DNA of 9,224 nucleotides from an uncultured Anaerosporobacter sp. (lineage in GTDB: Bacteria; Bacillota; Clostridia; Lachnospirales; Lachnospiraceae): assembly GCA_945787925.1 (NCBI GenBank), contig CALZJY010000057.1, positions 1 through 9,224 of the forward strand, read 5' to 3'. The translations under genes and the position numbers were made by a program. The notes beneath the pieces were generated by a model. The model did no database searches. It saw only the letters and a list, made by a program, of their open reading frames with translations, and had not been told where the DNA came from. Position 1 is the first letter of the stretch. The number at the start of each line of letters is the position of its first letter. Below are positions 1 through 5,520 of the stretch, one piece after another.

Positions 1-120
1 CCGCCACAGCTATTAAAGCCGCAACCAAAGCCGCAGCCCCAATTATTCCAACCGTTACATCCGCCACAGTTATTAAAGCCACAACCACAGCCACAGCCCC
101 AGTTATTCCATCTACAACAT
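1..120. repeat. 60-bp tandem repeat, two copies in the window
   Basis: Positions 1-60 and 61-120 are two copies of a 60-bp unit, identical at 50 of 60 positions by direct comparison. The period is exactly 20 codons and stays in frame with the Gly/Cys-rich ORF. Four of the ten differences are isolated transitions and five cluster at the end of the unit that encodes the start of each protein repeat. More copies may lie left of the window. Confidence 0.9.
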
Positions 121-128
121 CCAAACAT
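1..128 (-). CDS. Gly/Cys-rich tandem-repeat protein, 5' part only
   Basis: The ORF starts with ATG at 128-126 and is still open at the left edge, so only the first 42 codons are visible. The protein begins MFGCCRWNNWGCGCGCG and then repeats a 20-residue unit of the form C-x-x-W-N-N-W-G-C-G-x-G-C-G-F-N-x-C-G-G. About one residue in four is Cys and about one in three is Gly, with paired Asn and Trp; there is no signal peptide and no charged core. A TATAAT box 29 bases upstream gives a short leader, but the ribosome binding site is only modest (GTGAGATCC). I do not recognise a named family. Cys-rich repeat proteins of this kind in spore-formers can be spore coat or exosporium components that crosslink through disulfides, but that role is inference. 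A metal-binding or peptide-precursor role is also possible. The real length is unknown. Confidence 0.75.
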   Translation of the reverse strand, partial: MFGCCRWNNWGCGCGCGFNNCGGCNGWNNWGCGFGCGFNSCG

Positions 129-156
129 AAGGATCTCACACTTTTCTAAGTTTTCT

Positions 157-162
157 ATTATA
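157..162 (-). promoter_or_regulatory. Putative -10 box for the Gly/Cys-rich gene
   Basis: The minus strand reads TATAAT here, 29 bases before the ATG at 128, which would give a leader of about 22 bases. No good -35 hexamer lies 16-18 bp upstream; the hexamer at that spacing is AT-rich and far from TTGACA. This could be an activator-dependent or weak sigma-A promoter, or a chance TATAAT in AT-rich sequence. Confidence 0.4.
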
Positions 163-213
163 CTATATGTGAAAAATAGAAATAATGTGATAATATTTGA
201 TAAAAAGAGACAA

Positions 214-2067
214 TTATAATTGGATATCAATCTTGTATTTTTCTAGCCAGTAATTAATCTGTAATAAATACGCAATCATTTGAGGACCGGCCATTAATTG
301 CCCATACCAAGGTTTTCCGTAATCTTTTGGGCTTTTGATAAAGTTAACTACTTTATCCTTATCGATAAATTGGTTAATTGGTGCATGGCTGGATGCGATT
401 ACATCTAATAAGCGTGTTGAAATCTTAGTTTCATACGTAGGGTCATAGGTCTTTGGATACGGACTTTTTTTACGATAGAGCACCTCGTTTGGAACAAGCC
501 CATGTCCTGTTTCTCGTAGTAAGCTCTTTACTAATCCATCCTTGCATTTCATTTGCCATGGCACGTTCCAGATATAATCTAGAATCTTTATATCAGCAAG
601 AGGGACTCTAGCTTCTAATCCCGAGAAACTGCTGGTTCTATCCATACGATCTAGTAAGGTCTGCATGAACCATTTGATGTTTAGGTAGGAGATTTCTCTG
701 CGTCTTGCTTCTTCCTTGGATTCGCCCTCTAATCTAGGGGTTTCTGCAATGGATTTGTGGTAGGCGTTTTCTGCATAGTCTTCCATTCCCAGAAATTCCG
801 TAAAATGATCGTCTAACATAACCTTTCTCGCCTCGATATCATGAGACCATGGGAAGCGATGGGTTTGAAACACTACGGAATCATGAAACCATGGATAGCC
901 TCCAAAAATTTCATCGGCGCACTCTCCTGTCAGCGTTACCTTATATTGTTTGCTTACCTCCCGACAAAAATATAATAACGAAGATTCTACGTCTACCATG
1001 CAAGGCAGGTCTCTTGCATCGACAGCATCATACAGATAGTCTGCAAGGATAGAATTTTCACATTCAAGATAAAAATGCTTGGTTTTCATTGCATCAACAC
1101 AAAGATCAACATATGGGCGGTCTCTCGAAGGTTGAAAAGCATTCGATTTGAAGTATTTGTCGTTACCACGAAAGTCAAAGGAGAATGTTGTAAGCTGCTG
1201 CTCATTTTCACGAAGTTTCTTGGCACATACGGCCGTAACAATACTGCTATCAATTCCTCCAGATAAGAACGTGCAGATTGGTACATCGGATACCATCTGG
1301 CGAGAGATTGCATCATGTACCAATTCCGTCGTATGTTCGATTGTTTCCTTATAGCTTTCGGTATGTGGACGACTGACGAGGCGGTGGAAGGTATAGTCAG
1401 ACAATCCCTTACGGTCAAATTTTAAATAATGTCCTGGTAAAACTTCATTGATTCCGTCAAATACGCCATGTCCATAGGTCTTTCCAGGTCCTATGCTAAA
1501 GATTTCATTTAATCCTTCTTTCTTTAGGATAGGATGCACCAAGCCACTTTTGAAGAGAGCCTTGATTTCCGAACCAAATACTAGTGTTTCACCTACAAGG
1601 GAATAAAATAATGGTTTTACGCCACATGCGTCACGAAATAAGTATAATTCCTGTGCATCTTCCTCTACTATTGCATATGCAAATATTCCATTTACTTTCT
1701 TTACAAATTCGGGACCAAATGCAATATGCCCAAGCAACAGTATTTCAGTATCGGAAGTCGTAGTAAAGTCATAGCCTGCTTCCCGAATCACCTGTCGTAA
1801 TTCCTCCATATTGTAACATTCACCGTTATATACAATCACATAAGTATGATCATTTACCGTCCTCTTCATTGGTTGACTTCCCGATAGAAGGTCGATAATG
1901 GATAATCTTCGATGGGCTAACCCTGTATGCGTACCTAAATAGATTCCTTCCTCATCTGGTCCGCGATGTGCGATGCTTCTCGCCATAGAAGTCAAGAGGT
2001 CTGACCAGTGTTCCTTATTATTTTGGTACTCCATGTTATAATTACAATATCCTGCGATTCCACACAT
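214..2067 (-). CDS. asnB: Asparagine synthetase, glutamine-hydrolysing (AsnB)
   Basis: Cytosolic enzyme that makes asparagine from aspartate, ATP and glutamine-derived ammonia. Residues 1-210 form the N-terminal nucleophile glutaminase domain: MCGIAG with catalytic Cys2 (Met removed), HRGPDE at 34-39, HRRLSI at 52-57, YNGE at 80-83 and SDTE at 105-108. The synthetase domain carries the PP-loop SGGIDSS at 269-275, the GECADEIFGGY motif at 381-391 and a GLEARVPLAD segment near 490-500. At 617 residues it has the full length of bacillar/clostridial AsnB proteins (about 610-640). The motif at 381 has Cys where many AsnB proteins have Gly (GEGADE), which I take as a subfamily variant. The start is fixed by the required Met-Cys and by AGAAGG seven bases upstream. 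It appears monocistronic, with no T-box leader in the roughly 150 bases upstream. Only a weak AT-rich palindrome (CAATTATAATTG) followed by TCTCTTTTT marks its 3' end. Confidence 0.97.
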   Translation of the reverse strand: MCGIAGYCNYNMEYQNNKEHWSDLLTSMARSIAHRGPDEEGIYLGTHTGLAHRRLSIIDLLSGSQPMKRTVNDHTYVIVYNGECYNMEELRQVIREAGYDFTTTSDTEILLLGHIAFGPEFVKKVNGIFAYAIVEEDAQELYLFRDACGVKPLFYSLVGETLVFGSEIKALFKSGLVHPILKKEGLNEIFSIGPGKTYGHGVFDGINEVLPGHYLKFDRKGLSDYTFHRLVSRPHTESYKETIEHTTELVHDAISRQMVSDVPICTFLSGGIDSSIVTAVCAKKLRENEQQLTTFSFDFRGNDKYFKSNAFQPSRDRPYVDLCVDAMKTKHFYLECENSILADYLYDAVDARDLPCMVDVESSLLYFCREVSKQYKVTLTGECADEIFGGYPWFHDSVVFQTHRFPWSHDIEARKVMLDDHFTEFLGMEDYAENAYHKSIAETPRLEGESKEEARRREISYLNIKWFMQTLLDRMDRTSSFSGLEARVPLADIKILDYIWNVPWQMKCKDGLVKSLLRETGHGLVPNEVLYRKKSPYPKTYDPTYETKISTRLLDVIASSHAPINQFIDKDKVVNFIKSPKDYGKPWYGQLMAGPQMIAYLLQINYWLEKYKIDIQL

Positions 2068-2236
2068 ATAAATACCTTCTTTTTTAAAATTAACATTATT
2101 TTATGAAAAGGGAATCATTGAGTTACTATTTATGATAGGATACACAAGAGTTCAAAAGATAAATACGTTAAACGGATGGAGTTGCCGTCTAATCGTCTTA
2201 CTACAACTTGATTAAATAATGGGGAGTTTCCTATGC

Positions 2237-2275
2237 AAAAAAACAAGACGAACTGTCAGTGCGACAATTCGTCTT
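2237..2275 (-). terminator. Hairpin terminator after the 44-codon small gene
   Basis: The arms AAGACGAA (2245-2252) and TTCGTCTT (2268-2275) extend inward through TGTC/GACA across one C/A mismatch, closing a 5-base loop at 2258-2262. On the minus strand the stem is followed by G and seven T (the A run 2237-2243), a classic intrinsic terminator for the small gene ending at 2282. The plus-strand tail is only TTTT. Confidence 0.85.
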
Positions 2276-2281
2276 TTCCAT

Positions 2282-2416
2282 TTACACATCATTATGTCTA
2301 ATAGACTTGTGTTTGGCATTTGGATTTTTATTTTGATTTTCTTTTGTAATTGGAGTCTGACCATTACACTTTTCCATGCGTGCTTGCTTGTTATCTGGCT
2401 GGCTGTCTTTTGGCAT
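2282..2416 (-). CDS. Small polar protein, 44 residues, unknown function
   Basis: The ATG at 2416-2414 is preceded by a perfect AAGGAGG with a 7-base gap. The reading frame continues upstream to 2527, but the ribosome binding site picks this internal start. The product begins MPKDSQPDNKQARMEKC and ends KHKSIRHNDV. It is very rich in Asn, Gln, Lys and Pro, has one Cys and no hydrophobic stretch, and is likely soluble and poorly structured. A TATAAT at 2475-2480 and a strong terminator at 2237-2275 make it a self-contained transcription unit. Size and composition resemble minor small acid-soluble spore proteins such as the SspN/SspP class, but I see no diagnostic motif, so this is only a compositional analogy. 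Confidence 0.7.
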   Translation of the reverse strand: MPKDSQPDNKQARMEKCNGQTPITKENQNKNPNAKHKSIRHNDV

Positions 2417-2474
2417 TGTTCTTCCTCCTTGTTTATAAGAGATGTCTCTATCAGTATTCGTAAAACAAGAAGAT

Positions 2475-2480
2475 ATTATA
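2475..2480 (-). promoter_or_regulatory. Putative -10 box for the 44-codon small gene
   Basis: The minus strand reads GGTATAATATC, a perfect TATAAT, 58 bases before the ATG at 2416. The hexamer 17 bp upstream (AATCAA) is a poor -35. A short palindrome, AGAGA-CA-TCTCT, lies in the predicted leader near 2436-2447. This could be a weak or activated promoter. Confidence 0.4.
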
Positions 2481-2548
2481 CCAAAGGAGGGGCTGTTTTG
2501 ATTACCTGTTTCACCCAGTCTACACATTGATACAAGCGGAGCCGCATG

Positions 2549-2704
2549 TTATTTATCTACTTCGGGAATGTCTCCATCGCCATATTCGGTATTCCAATCG
2601 TAATCCAGGTTGATCTTATTTTGTTCGGATTGTGAATTCGTATACTTGTCGGATGCGGATGAGCGCTCCTTGTTTTGTTTTTTGTTTTTATATTTTCCTT
2701 TCAC
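2549..2704 (-). CDS. Small charged protein, 51 residues, GTG start, unknown function
   Basis: A 52-codon frame (with stop) starts at GTG 2704-2702, eight bases after a GGAGG. The ATG two bases earlier is followed at once by TGA, so GTG is the only usable start at this ribosome binding site. The product begins MKGKYKNKKQNKERSS, strongly basic, and ends DYDWNTEYGDGDIPEVDK, strongly acidic, with no Cys and no hydrophobic segment. It sits on the same strand as the 44-codon gene, 132 bases upstream of it, and directly after the PAP2 terminator. The GGAGG is itself the 3' arm of that terminator, so the gene may be silent, translated only from a start site inside the hairpin loop, or not a gene at all. 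A 51-codon open frame could occur by chance. No family is recognised. Confidence 0.5.
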   Translation of the reverse strand: MKGKYKNKKQNKERSSASDKYTNSQSEQNKINLDYDWNTEYGDGDIPEVDK

Positions 2705-2706
2705 AT

Positions 2707-2762
2707 AAAAAACCTCCAATTCATAAAGATATGTAAGTATTGTTTACGAATTGGAGGTTTTT
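2707..2762. terminator. Long bidirectional hairpin terminator after the PAP2 gene
   Basis: A perfect 15-bp inverted repeat pairs AAAAACCTCCAATTC (2708-2722) with GAATTGGAGGTTTTT (2748-2762) around a 25-base loop. The loop can form a small inner stem (GTAA 2733-2736 with TTAC 2744-2747). Minus-strand transcripts from the PAP2 gene, which ends 18 bases away, meet the stem followed by TTTTTT. The plus strand also ends in TTTTT. The minus-strand 3' arm contains GGAGG, the ribosome binding site of the following 51-codon ORF. Confidence 0.85.
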
Positions 2763-2779
2763 ATTCGATAACTTTTTGC

Positions 2780-3325
2780 TTAGAGGAATCCTTTTTCTCG
2801 TAAGCATGAACCAATCTTACAGGCAAGCAATGCAAGTAAAGTACCACTAACTGCCCCTGCAAGGACGTCACTTGGATAATGAACGCCTAAATACAGTCTT
2901 GACAACGCAATCAATACGGCGACTACTAAGGCAGGGATTCCATACTTGCGAGGTAGCTCTTTATAAAATACGACTGCTGCTGCAAAGGATGCTGCAGTAT
3001 GCCCGGATGGAAATGAAAAGTCGGTTGGATATGGAATCAACGCAATTAGTCCGTTTACTAGCTCATACGGTCTAGTCCTTGCAACAAAATTCTTTAGGAT
3101 TGCATTGTTGACAACTAACGATAAACAGAGCGATATGATGCCGATGATACCTACACTCCGTCTCTTCTTAGGGATTAATAAAATCAAGCAAAGTAAAACC
3201 CATAGAAACCCCTTATTTCCTAAGTTAGTAATGAATGTGATAATAGGGGTTAGAAATTCATTTCGTATATTATCTTGGATCCATAAGAGTATGTTTCCGT
3301 CTAATTCTGATAGTGTGTAAAGCAT
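2780..3325 (-). CDS. PAP2-family membrane phosphatase
   Basis: Integral membrane phosphatase of the type 2 phosphatidic acid phosphatase superfamily. Its likely substrate is a lipid phosphate such as undecaprenyl pyrophosphate, phosphatidate or phosphatidylglycerophosphate; the sequence does not say which. All three catalytic motifs are intact: K78-x6-R85-P86, P-S-G-H at 106-109 and S-R(143)-x5-H149-x3-D153, the last two holding the catalytic histidines. At 181 residues it is a normal compact family member, with hydrophobic segments near 40-52, 58-76, 110-121, 131-142 and 155-170. The chosen ATG has GAGAGGAG about 11 bases upstream. It seems monocistronic: 78 bases separate it from the Cys-containing gene, and a strong terminator follows 18 bases after its stop. 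Undecaprenyl-pyrophosphatase activity (BcrC-like) is the most economical guess, but is inference. Confidence 0.92.
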   Translation of the reverse strand: MLYTLSELDGNILLWIQDNIRNEFLTPIITFITNLGNKGFLWVLLCLILLIPKKRRSVGIIGIISLCLSLVVNNAILKNFVARTRPYELVNGLIALIPYPTDFSFPSGHTAASFAAAVVFYKELPRKYGIPALVVAVLIALSRLYLGVHYPSDVLAGAVSGTLLALLACKIGSCLREKGFL

Positions 3326-3403
3326 GTGATAAGTTTCTCCTCTCGATTAAGTCTTTCGTATACCTTATATGTCATATCATTACTCTAGCGCTAGGATTTA
3401 TCC

Positions 3404-3811
3404 CTAAAACATATCATTATCCATGTTATCGGCAGCTTCATACTCCCAACACTTCCCGTTTAGACACATCTTGCCACGAATTTCTTCGGCATCGTTTTCT
3501 AATTCATCTTCGTAATAAATACAGTTGACACAAATGGTATTCATCAGCATTTGTAAGCGTCTAGTATATTCTTTCTTTGTAAGTACTGTAACCTCCTCTT
3601 CTGTTACCGTTTCGATTCTAGAGGGGTTCATATAGCACACCCTTTTCTCTTCTTGAATATAAAATGGATGACAACAGAGGTTCTCACGTAACTGAACCAT
3701 AGGAACTAAACGTCCCATATGTGTATTTGCATAGGTTACAAATTCTTCGAGGCTCTTAATATCCTTTGGATATTCATAATAGTCATAATCATTAATCAAT
3801 AATACTTTCAT
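3404..3811 (-). CDS. Unrecognised 135-residue cysteine-containing protein
   Basis: I do not recognise the family. The frame opens at 3835, but AGGAAGG seven bases before the ATG at 3811 selects the start MKVLLIND. The protein is soluble-looking and acidic towards the end. Cysteines sit at 46, 47, 59, 94, 97, 116 and 121. The C-x-x-C at 94-97 and C-x4-C at 116-121 are separated by an acidic stretch and could form a four-Cys zinc or Fe-S site; this is inference. The N-terminus (KVLLINDYDYYEYPKD) looks like a beta strand followed by an acidic loop. A promoter with TATAAT lies upstream, and the gene follows the ABC permease by 72 bases with no visible terminator between them, so it may also be read from the ABC operon. 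No terminator is visible after it, before the PAP2 gene. Confidence 0.75.
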   Translation of the reverse strand: MKVLLINDYDYYEYPKDIKSLEEFVTYANTHMGRLVPMVQLRENLCCHPFYIQEEKRVCYMNPSRIETVTEEEVTVLTKKEYTRRLQMLMNTICVNCIYYEDELENDAEEIRGKMCLNGKCWEYEAADNMDNDMF

Positions 3812-3854
3812 ACTGGTACCTTCCTTTCTATACAATCTGTTCGTAACTATTTCT

Positions 3855-3887
3855 ATTATACTAAGCCTCGAAATTATATTTTGTCAA
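3855..3887 (-). promoter_or_regulatory. Candidate promoter for the 135-residue protein gene
   Basis: The minus strand has a perfect TTGACA (3882-3887) and a perfect TATAAT (3855-3860), but the spacer is 21 bp, too long for ordinary sigma-A use. A second reading uses the same TTGACA with TAGTAT 18 bp downstream. The -35 overlaps the TGA that ends the frameshifted permease frame (3884-3886). Confidence 0.45.
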
Positions 3888-4627
3888 ATTAACGTCTTTA
3901 TTCCCAACGAAATGCGTATTTTACCATGACAAGAACTTGCTAGTACTATAATCGCAAGCGTAAGATTTCCTACGGGAATTCCAAGGGAACTCTCTTTTAA
4001 TAGTTTGATTCCTTGGGTGAGTGGCAAAAACTCTGCAATTTTCTGTAGCGGAGTTGGAAATACTTCATAAGGAATCGTAGCGCCTGAAAGAAACAACATC
4101 GGAAAGTAAACGACTGTACAGACCACATTGGTTGCCTTGACTGTCTTGCAAACGCTGGCGATTGCCATGCCAAGGCTATACATGGCTACCATAACGAAGA
4201 AATATGAAAGAAGAAATAACACAACCGAACCCTTGATTCGGTACCCATAACAAATGCTGGCTAACAAGAAGATGATTCCGGCAGAACATATGCTAAGCAA
4301 TACCTGAAGTACAAAATGACTTCCTAATAGCAACAATGGACTGGTTGGCGTTACAAAGAAATGTTTTAAGATCTTCTTATCTCGATAATCTGCAATGGTA
4401 AGGGGAATTCCCATAAATGCAGTCGCGCAAATTCCAACGGTAATCAGCGCACCGAAGGAAGCCTCCAGCATCGTGTAGCTGCTTCCATCGTATGCAGGCT
4501 TACTTCCGCATAAGGCGGCAATAAGCAAGAACACGCCTGCGGGCATGATAACTCCAAAGAATACGCTGTCGATACAGCGCATGCCTAGCTTTGCTTCTAC
4601 TTTAAAGACCTTTAGAAATGTACTCAT
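3884..4627 (-). CDS. ABC-2 type exporter permease, C-terminus apparently frameshifted
   Basis: Membrane subunit of an ABC exporter that works with the ATPase encoded just upstream. The start MSTFLKVFKVEAK at 4627 is chosen over the upstream in-frame ATG at 4654 because AGGAGG lies seven bases before it; its ATG overlaps the ATPase stop in an ATGA. The 247 residues show the ABC-2 pattern: an N-terminal amphipathic start, TM1 around 20-40, a large loop, then TM segments near 58-80, 100-125, 133-155 and 162-185, followed by LPLTQGIKLLK near 203-213. The end is abnormal. The frame finishes with HGKIRISLGIKTLI, a polar tail where the last membrane helix should be. One frame over, the DNA encodes VMVKYAFRWE and a stop at 3898-3900, the usual end of this family. 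A small indel in about 3930-3960 is likely, either a real mutation or a sequencing error. Confidence 0.85.
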   Translation of the reverse strand: MSTFLKVFKVEAKLGMRCIDSVFFGVIMPAGVFLLIAALCGSKPAYDGSSYTMLEASFGALITVGICATAFMGIPLTIADYRDKKILKHFFVTPTSPLLLLGSHFVLQVLLSICSAGIIFLLASICYGYRIKGSVVLFLLSYFFVMVAMYSLGMAIASVCKTVKATNVVCTVVYFPMLFLSGATIPYEVFPTPLQKIAEFLPLTQGIKLLKESSLGIPVGNLTLAIIVLASSCHGKIRISLGIKTLI

Positions 4628-5346
4628 GCGATTACCTCCTCTCCCATATACCATAGATAGGCTTCTTCTAGCCGCTTATAAGGGCTTTTATCGATGATGT
4701 TATCTACCGTGTCCATTACGACTTCCTTGCCATGGTCTAAGATTAGGATACGGTCACATAAGACTTCGACTTCATCCATATAGTGAGACGTCAAGAACAT
4801 GCTGACGCCCTTTTTCTTTAACTGCAATAGGGTACGCCATACTTCCCGTCTAGCGACGGTATCTAAGCCTGTCGTCAATTCATCGAGAAAAATCACCTTT
4901 GGATCTGGCAGCAGCGCCAATGCTACCGATAACCTCTGGCGTTCTCCACCTGATAAGGTCTCTACTTTCTTATTTTGAAATTCGAACAATCCAAATTGAG
5001 ATAGTAATTCTTCGTAATCTGCCGGCTCCCTATAGAGTGCCGCCATTTCCTCACAGCACTCCCTTACCGTGATATTGTTTTGATAACTAGTGGACTGTAG
5101 CTGTACTCCGACCTGGGAAAAGACATCCTTTCGGTGTTTCCGTGGATCTAGTGAGAAAATTGTACTCGTTCCGCTGTCTGGAGACTTTAGACCTAACAGC
5201 AGGTCAATGGTGGTAGACTTTCCAGCACCGTTATGTCCAAGCAGCCCAAACACCTCTCCTTCGCCAACACTAAGACTGATATGATCCACTGCCAGACGTG
5301 TTCCAAATCGTTTTGTTAAATCGTTTGCTTGAATCAGTGTATTCAT
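4624..5346 (-). CDS. ABC transporter ATP-binding protein (drug or lipid exporter type)
   Basis: Cytosolic ATPase that powers the adjacent ABC-2 permease. Of 240 residues, the nucleotide-binding domain fills about 1-215: Walker A GHNGAGKST at 37-45, Q-loop glutamine at 82 or 84, signature LSGGERQR at 131-138, Walker B VIFLDE at 151-156 with catalytic Glu156, D-loop near 161 and switch His188 in TSHYMDE. The residue after the catalytic Glu is Leu (DELTTGLD), where the family nearly always has Pro. The start has AAGGAGG six bases upstream. Its TGA overlaps the permease ATG by four bases, so the two are translationally coupled. Upstream lies a MerR-type promoter with a 19-bp spacer, suggesting induction by a ligand such as a toxic compound. 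Substrate is not predictable; two-gene exporters of this layout often act in antibiotic or peptide resistance. Confidence 0.95.
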   Translation of the reverse strand: MNTLIQANDLTKRFGTRLAVDHISLSVGEGEVFGLLGHNGAGKSTTIDLLLGLKSPDSGTSTIFSLDPRKHRKDVFSQVGVQLQSTSYQNNITVRECCEEMAALYREPADYEELLSQFGLFEFQNKKVETLSGGERQRLSVALALLPDPKVIFLDELTTGLDTVARREVWRTLLQLKKKGVSMFLTSHYMDEVEVLCDRILILDHGKEVVMDTVDNIIDKSPYKRLEEAYLWYMGEEVIA

Positions 5347-5377
5347 CGAACTCCTCCTTGTTTTTTACTCTAGAAAG

Positions 5378-5408
5378 ACTATAAACCCTTACGCAACGGG
5401 AGAGTCAA
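5378..5408 (-). promoter_or_regulatory. MerR-type promoter and operator for the ABC exporter operon
   Basis: The minus strand has TTGACT (5403-5408) and TATAGT (5378-5383) separated by 19 bp, two more than the sigma-A optimum. The spacer reads CTCCCGTTGCGTAAGGGTT, with CCC and GGG arms placed symmetrically around a GC-containing centre. This is the hallmark of promoters controlled by MerR-family activators (CueR, BmrR and TipA type), which twist over-long spacers into a usable shape. The ATG lies 32 bases after the -10. No MerR-family gene is in the window, so the regulator would act from elsewhere. Confidence 0.8.
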
Positions 5409-5444
5409 TCTCTAATTTTTCACCAGCCTGGTAAAGAACTGATA

Positions 5445-5473
5445 TTGACAAGAGGAAGATTCGTCTCTAGAAT
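5445..5473 (+). promoter_or_regulatory. Sigma-A promoter for the MATE gene
   Basis: A perfect TTGACA (5445-5450) and TAGAAT (5468-5473) are spaced by exactly 17 bp, giving a leader of about 40 bases before the ATG at 5521. It is a strong constitutive-looking promoter. It is divergent from the ABC promoter, and the two -35 boxes are only 36 bp apart, so a protein bound at one could affect the other. Confidence 0.85.
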
Positions 5474-5520
5474 AGGTTGGGTATGTATTATTGGACATAA
5501 TTATTGTAAAGGAGCATAAA

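Noticed and set aside
1086..1418. 110-codon minus-strand ORF and several plus-strand ORFs inside asnB
   Set aside because: They are alternative-frame shadows of a fully supported asparagine synthetase gene.
2068..2218. Possible T-box or attenuator leader before asnB
   Set aside because: No T-box sequence or specifier stem is visible; only a weak 6-bp stem near 2172-2192. I also could not find a convincing sigma-A promoter here.
2486..2527. AAAGGAGGGG followed by a TTG and 11 codons on the plus strand
   Set aside because: Too short, with no conserved feature; the same bases are upstream DNA of the minus-strand small gene.
2219..2530. 103-codon plus-strand ORF between asnB and the PAP2 gene
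   Set aside because: It runs through the hairpin terminator and antisense to the small 44-codon gene, has no ribosome binding site, and its hydrophobic stretch is the complement of an Asn/Lys/Gln-rich frame.
3385..3394. Palindrome CTAGCGCTAG after the 135-residue gene
   Set aside because: Only 10 bp with no room for a loop and no T run; not a terminator and no other evidence for a site.
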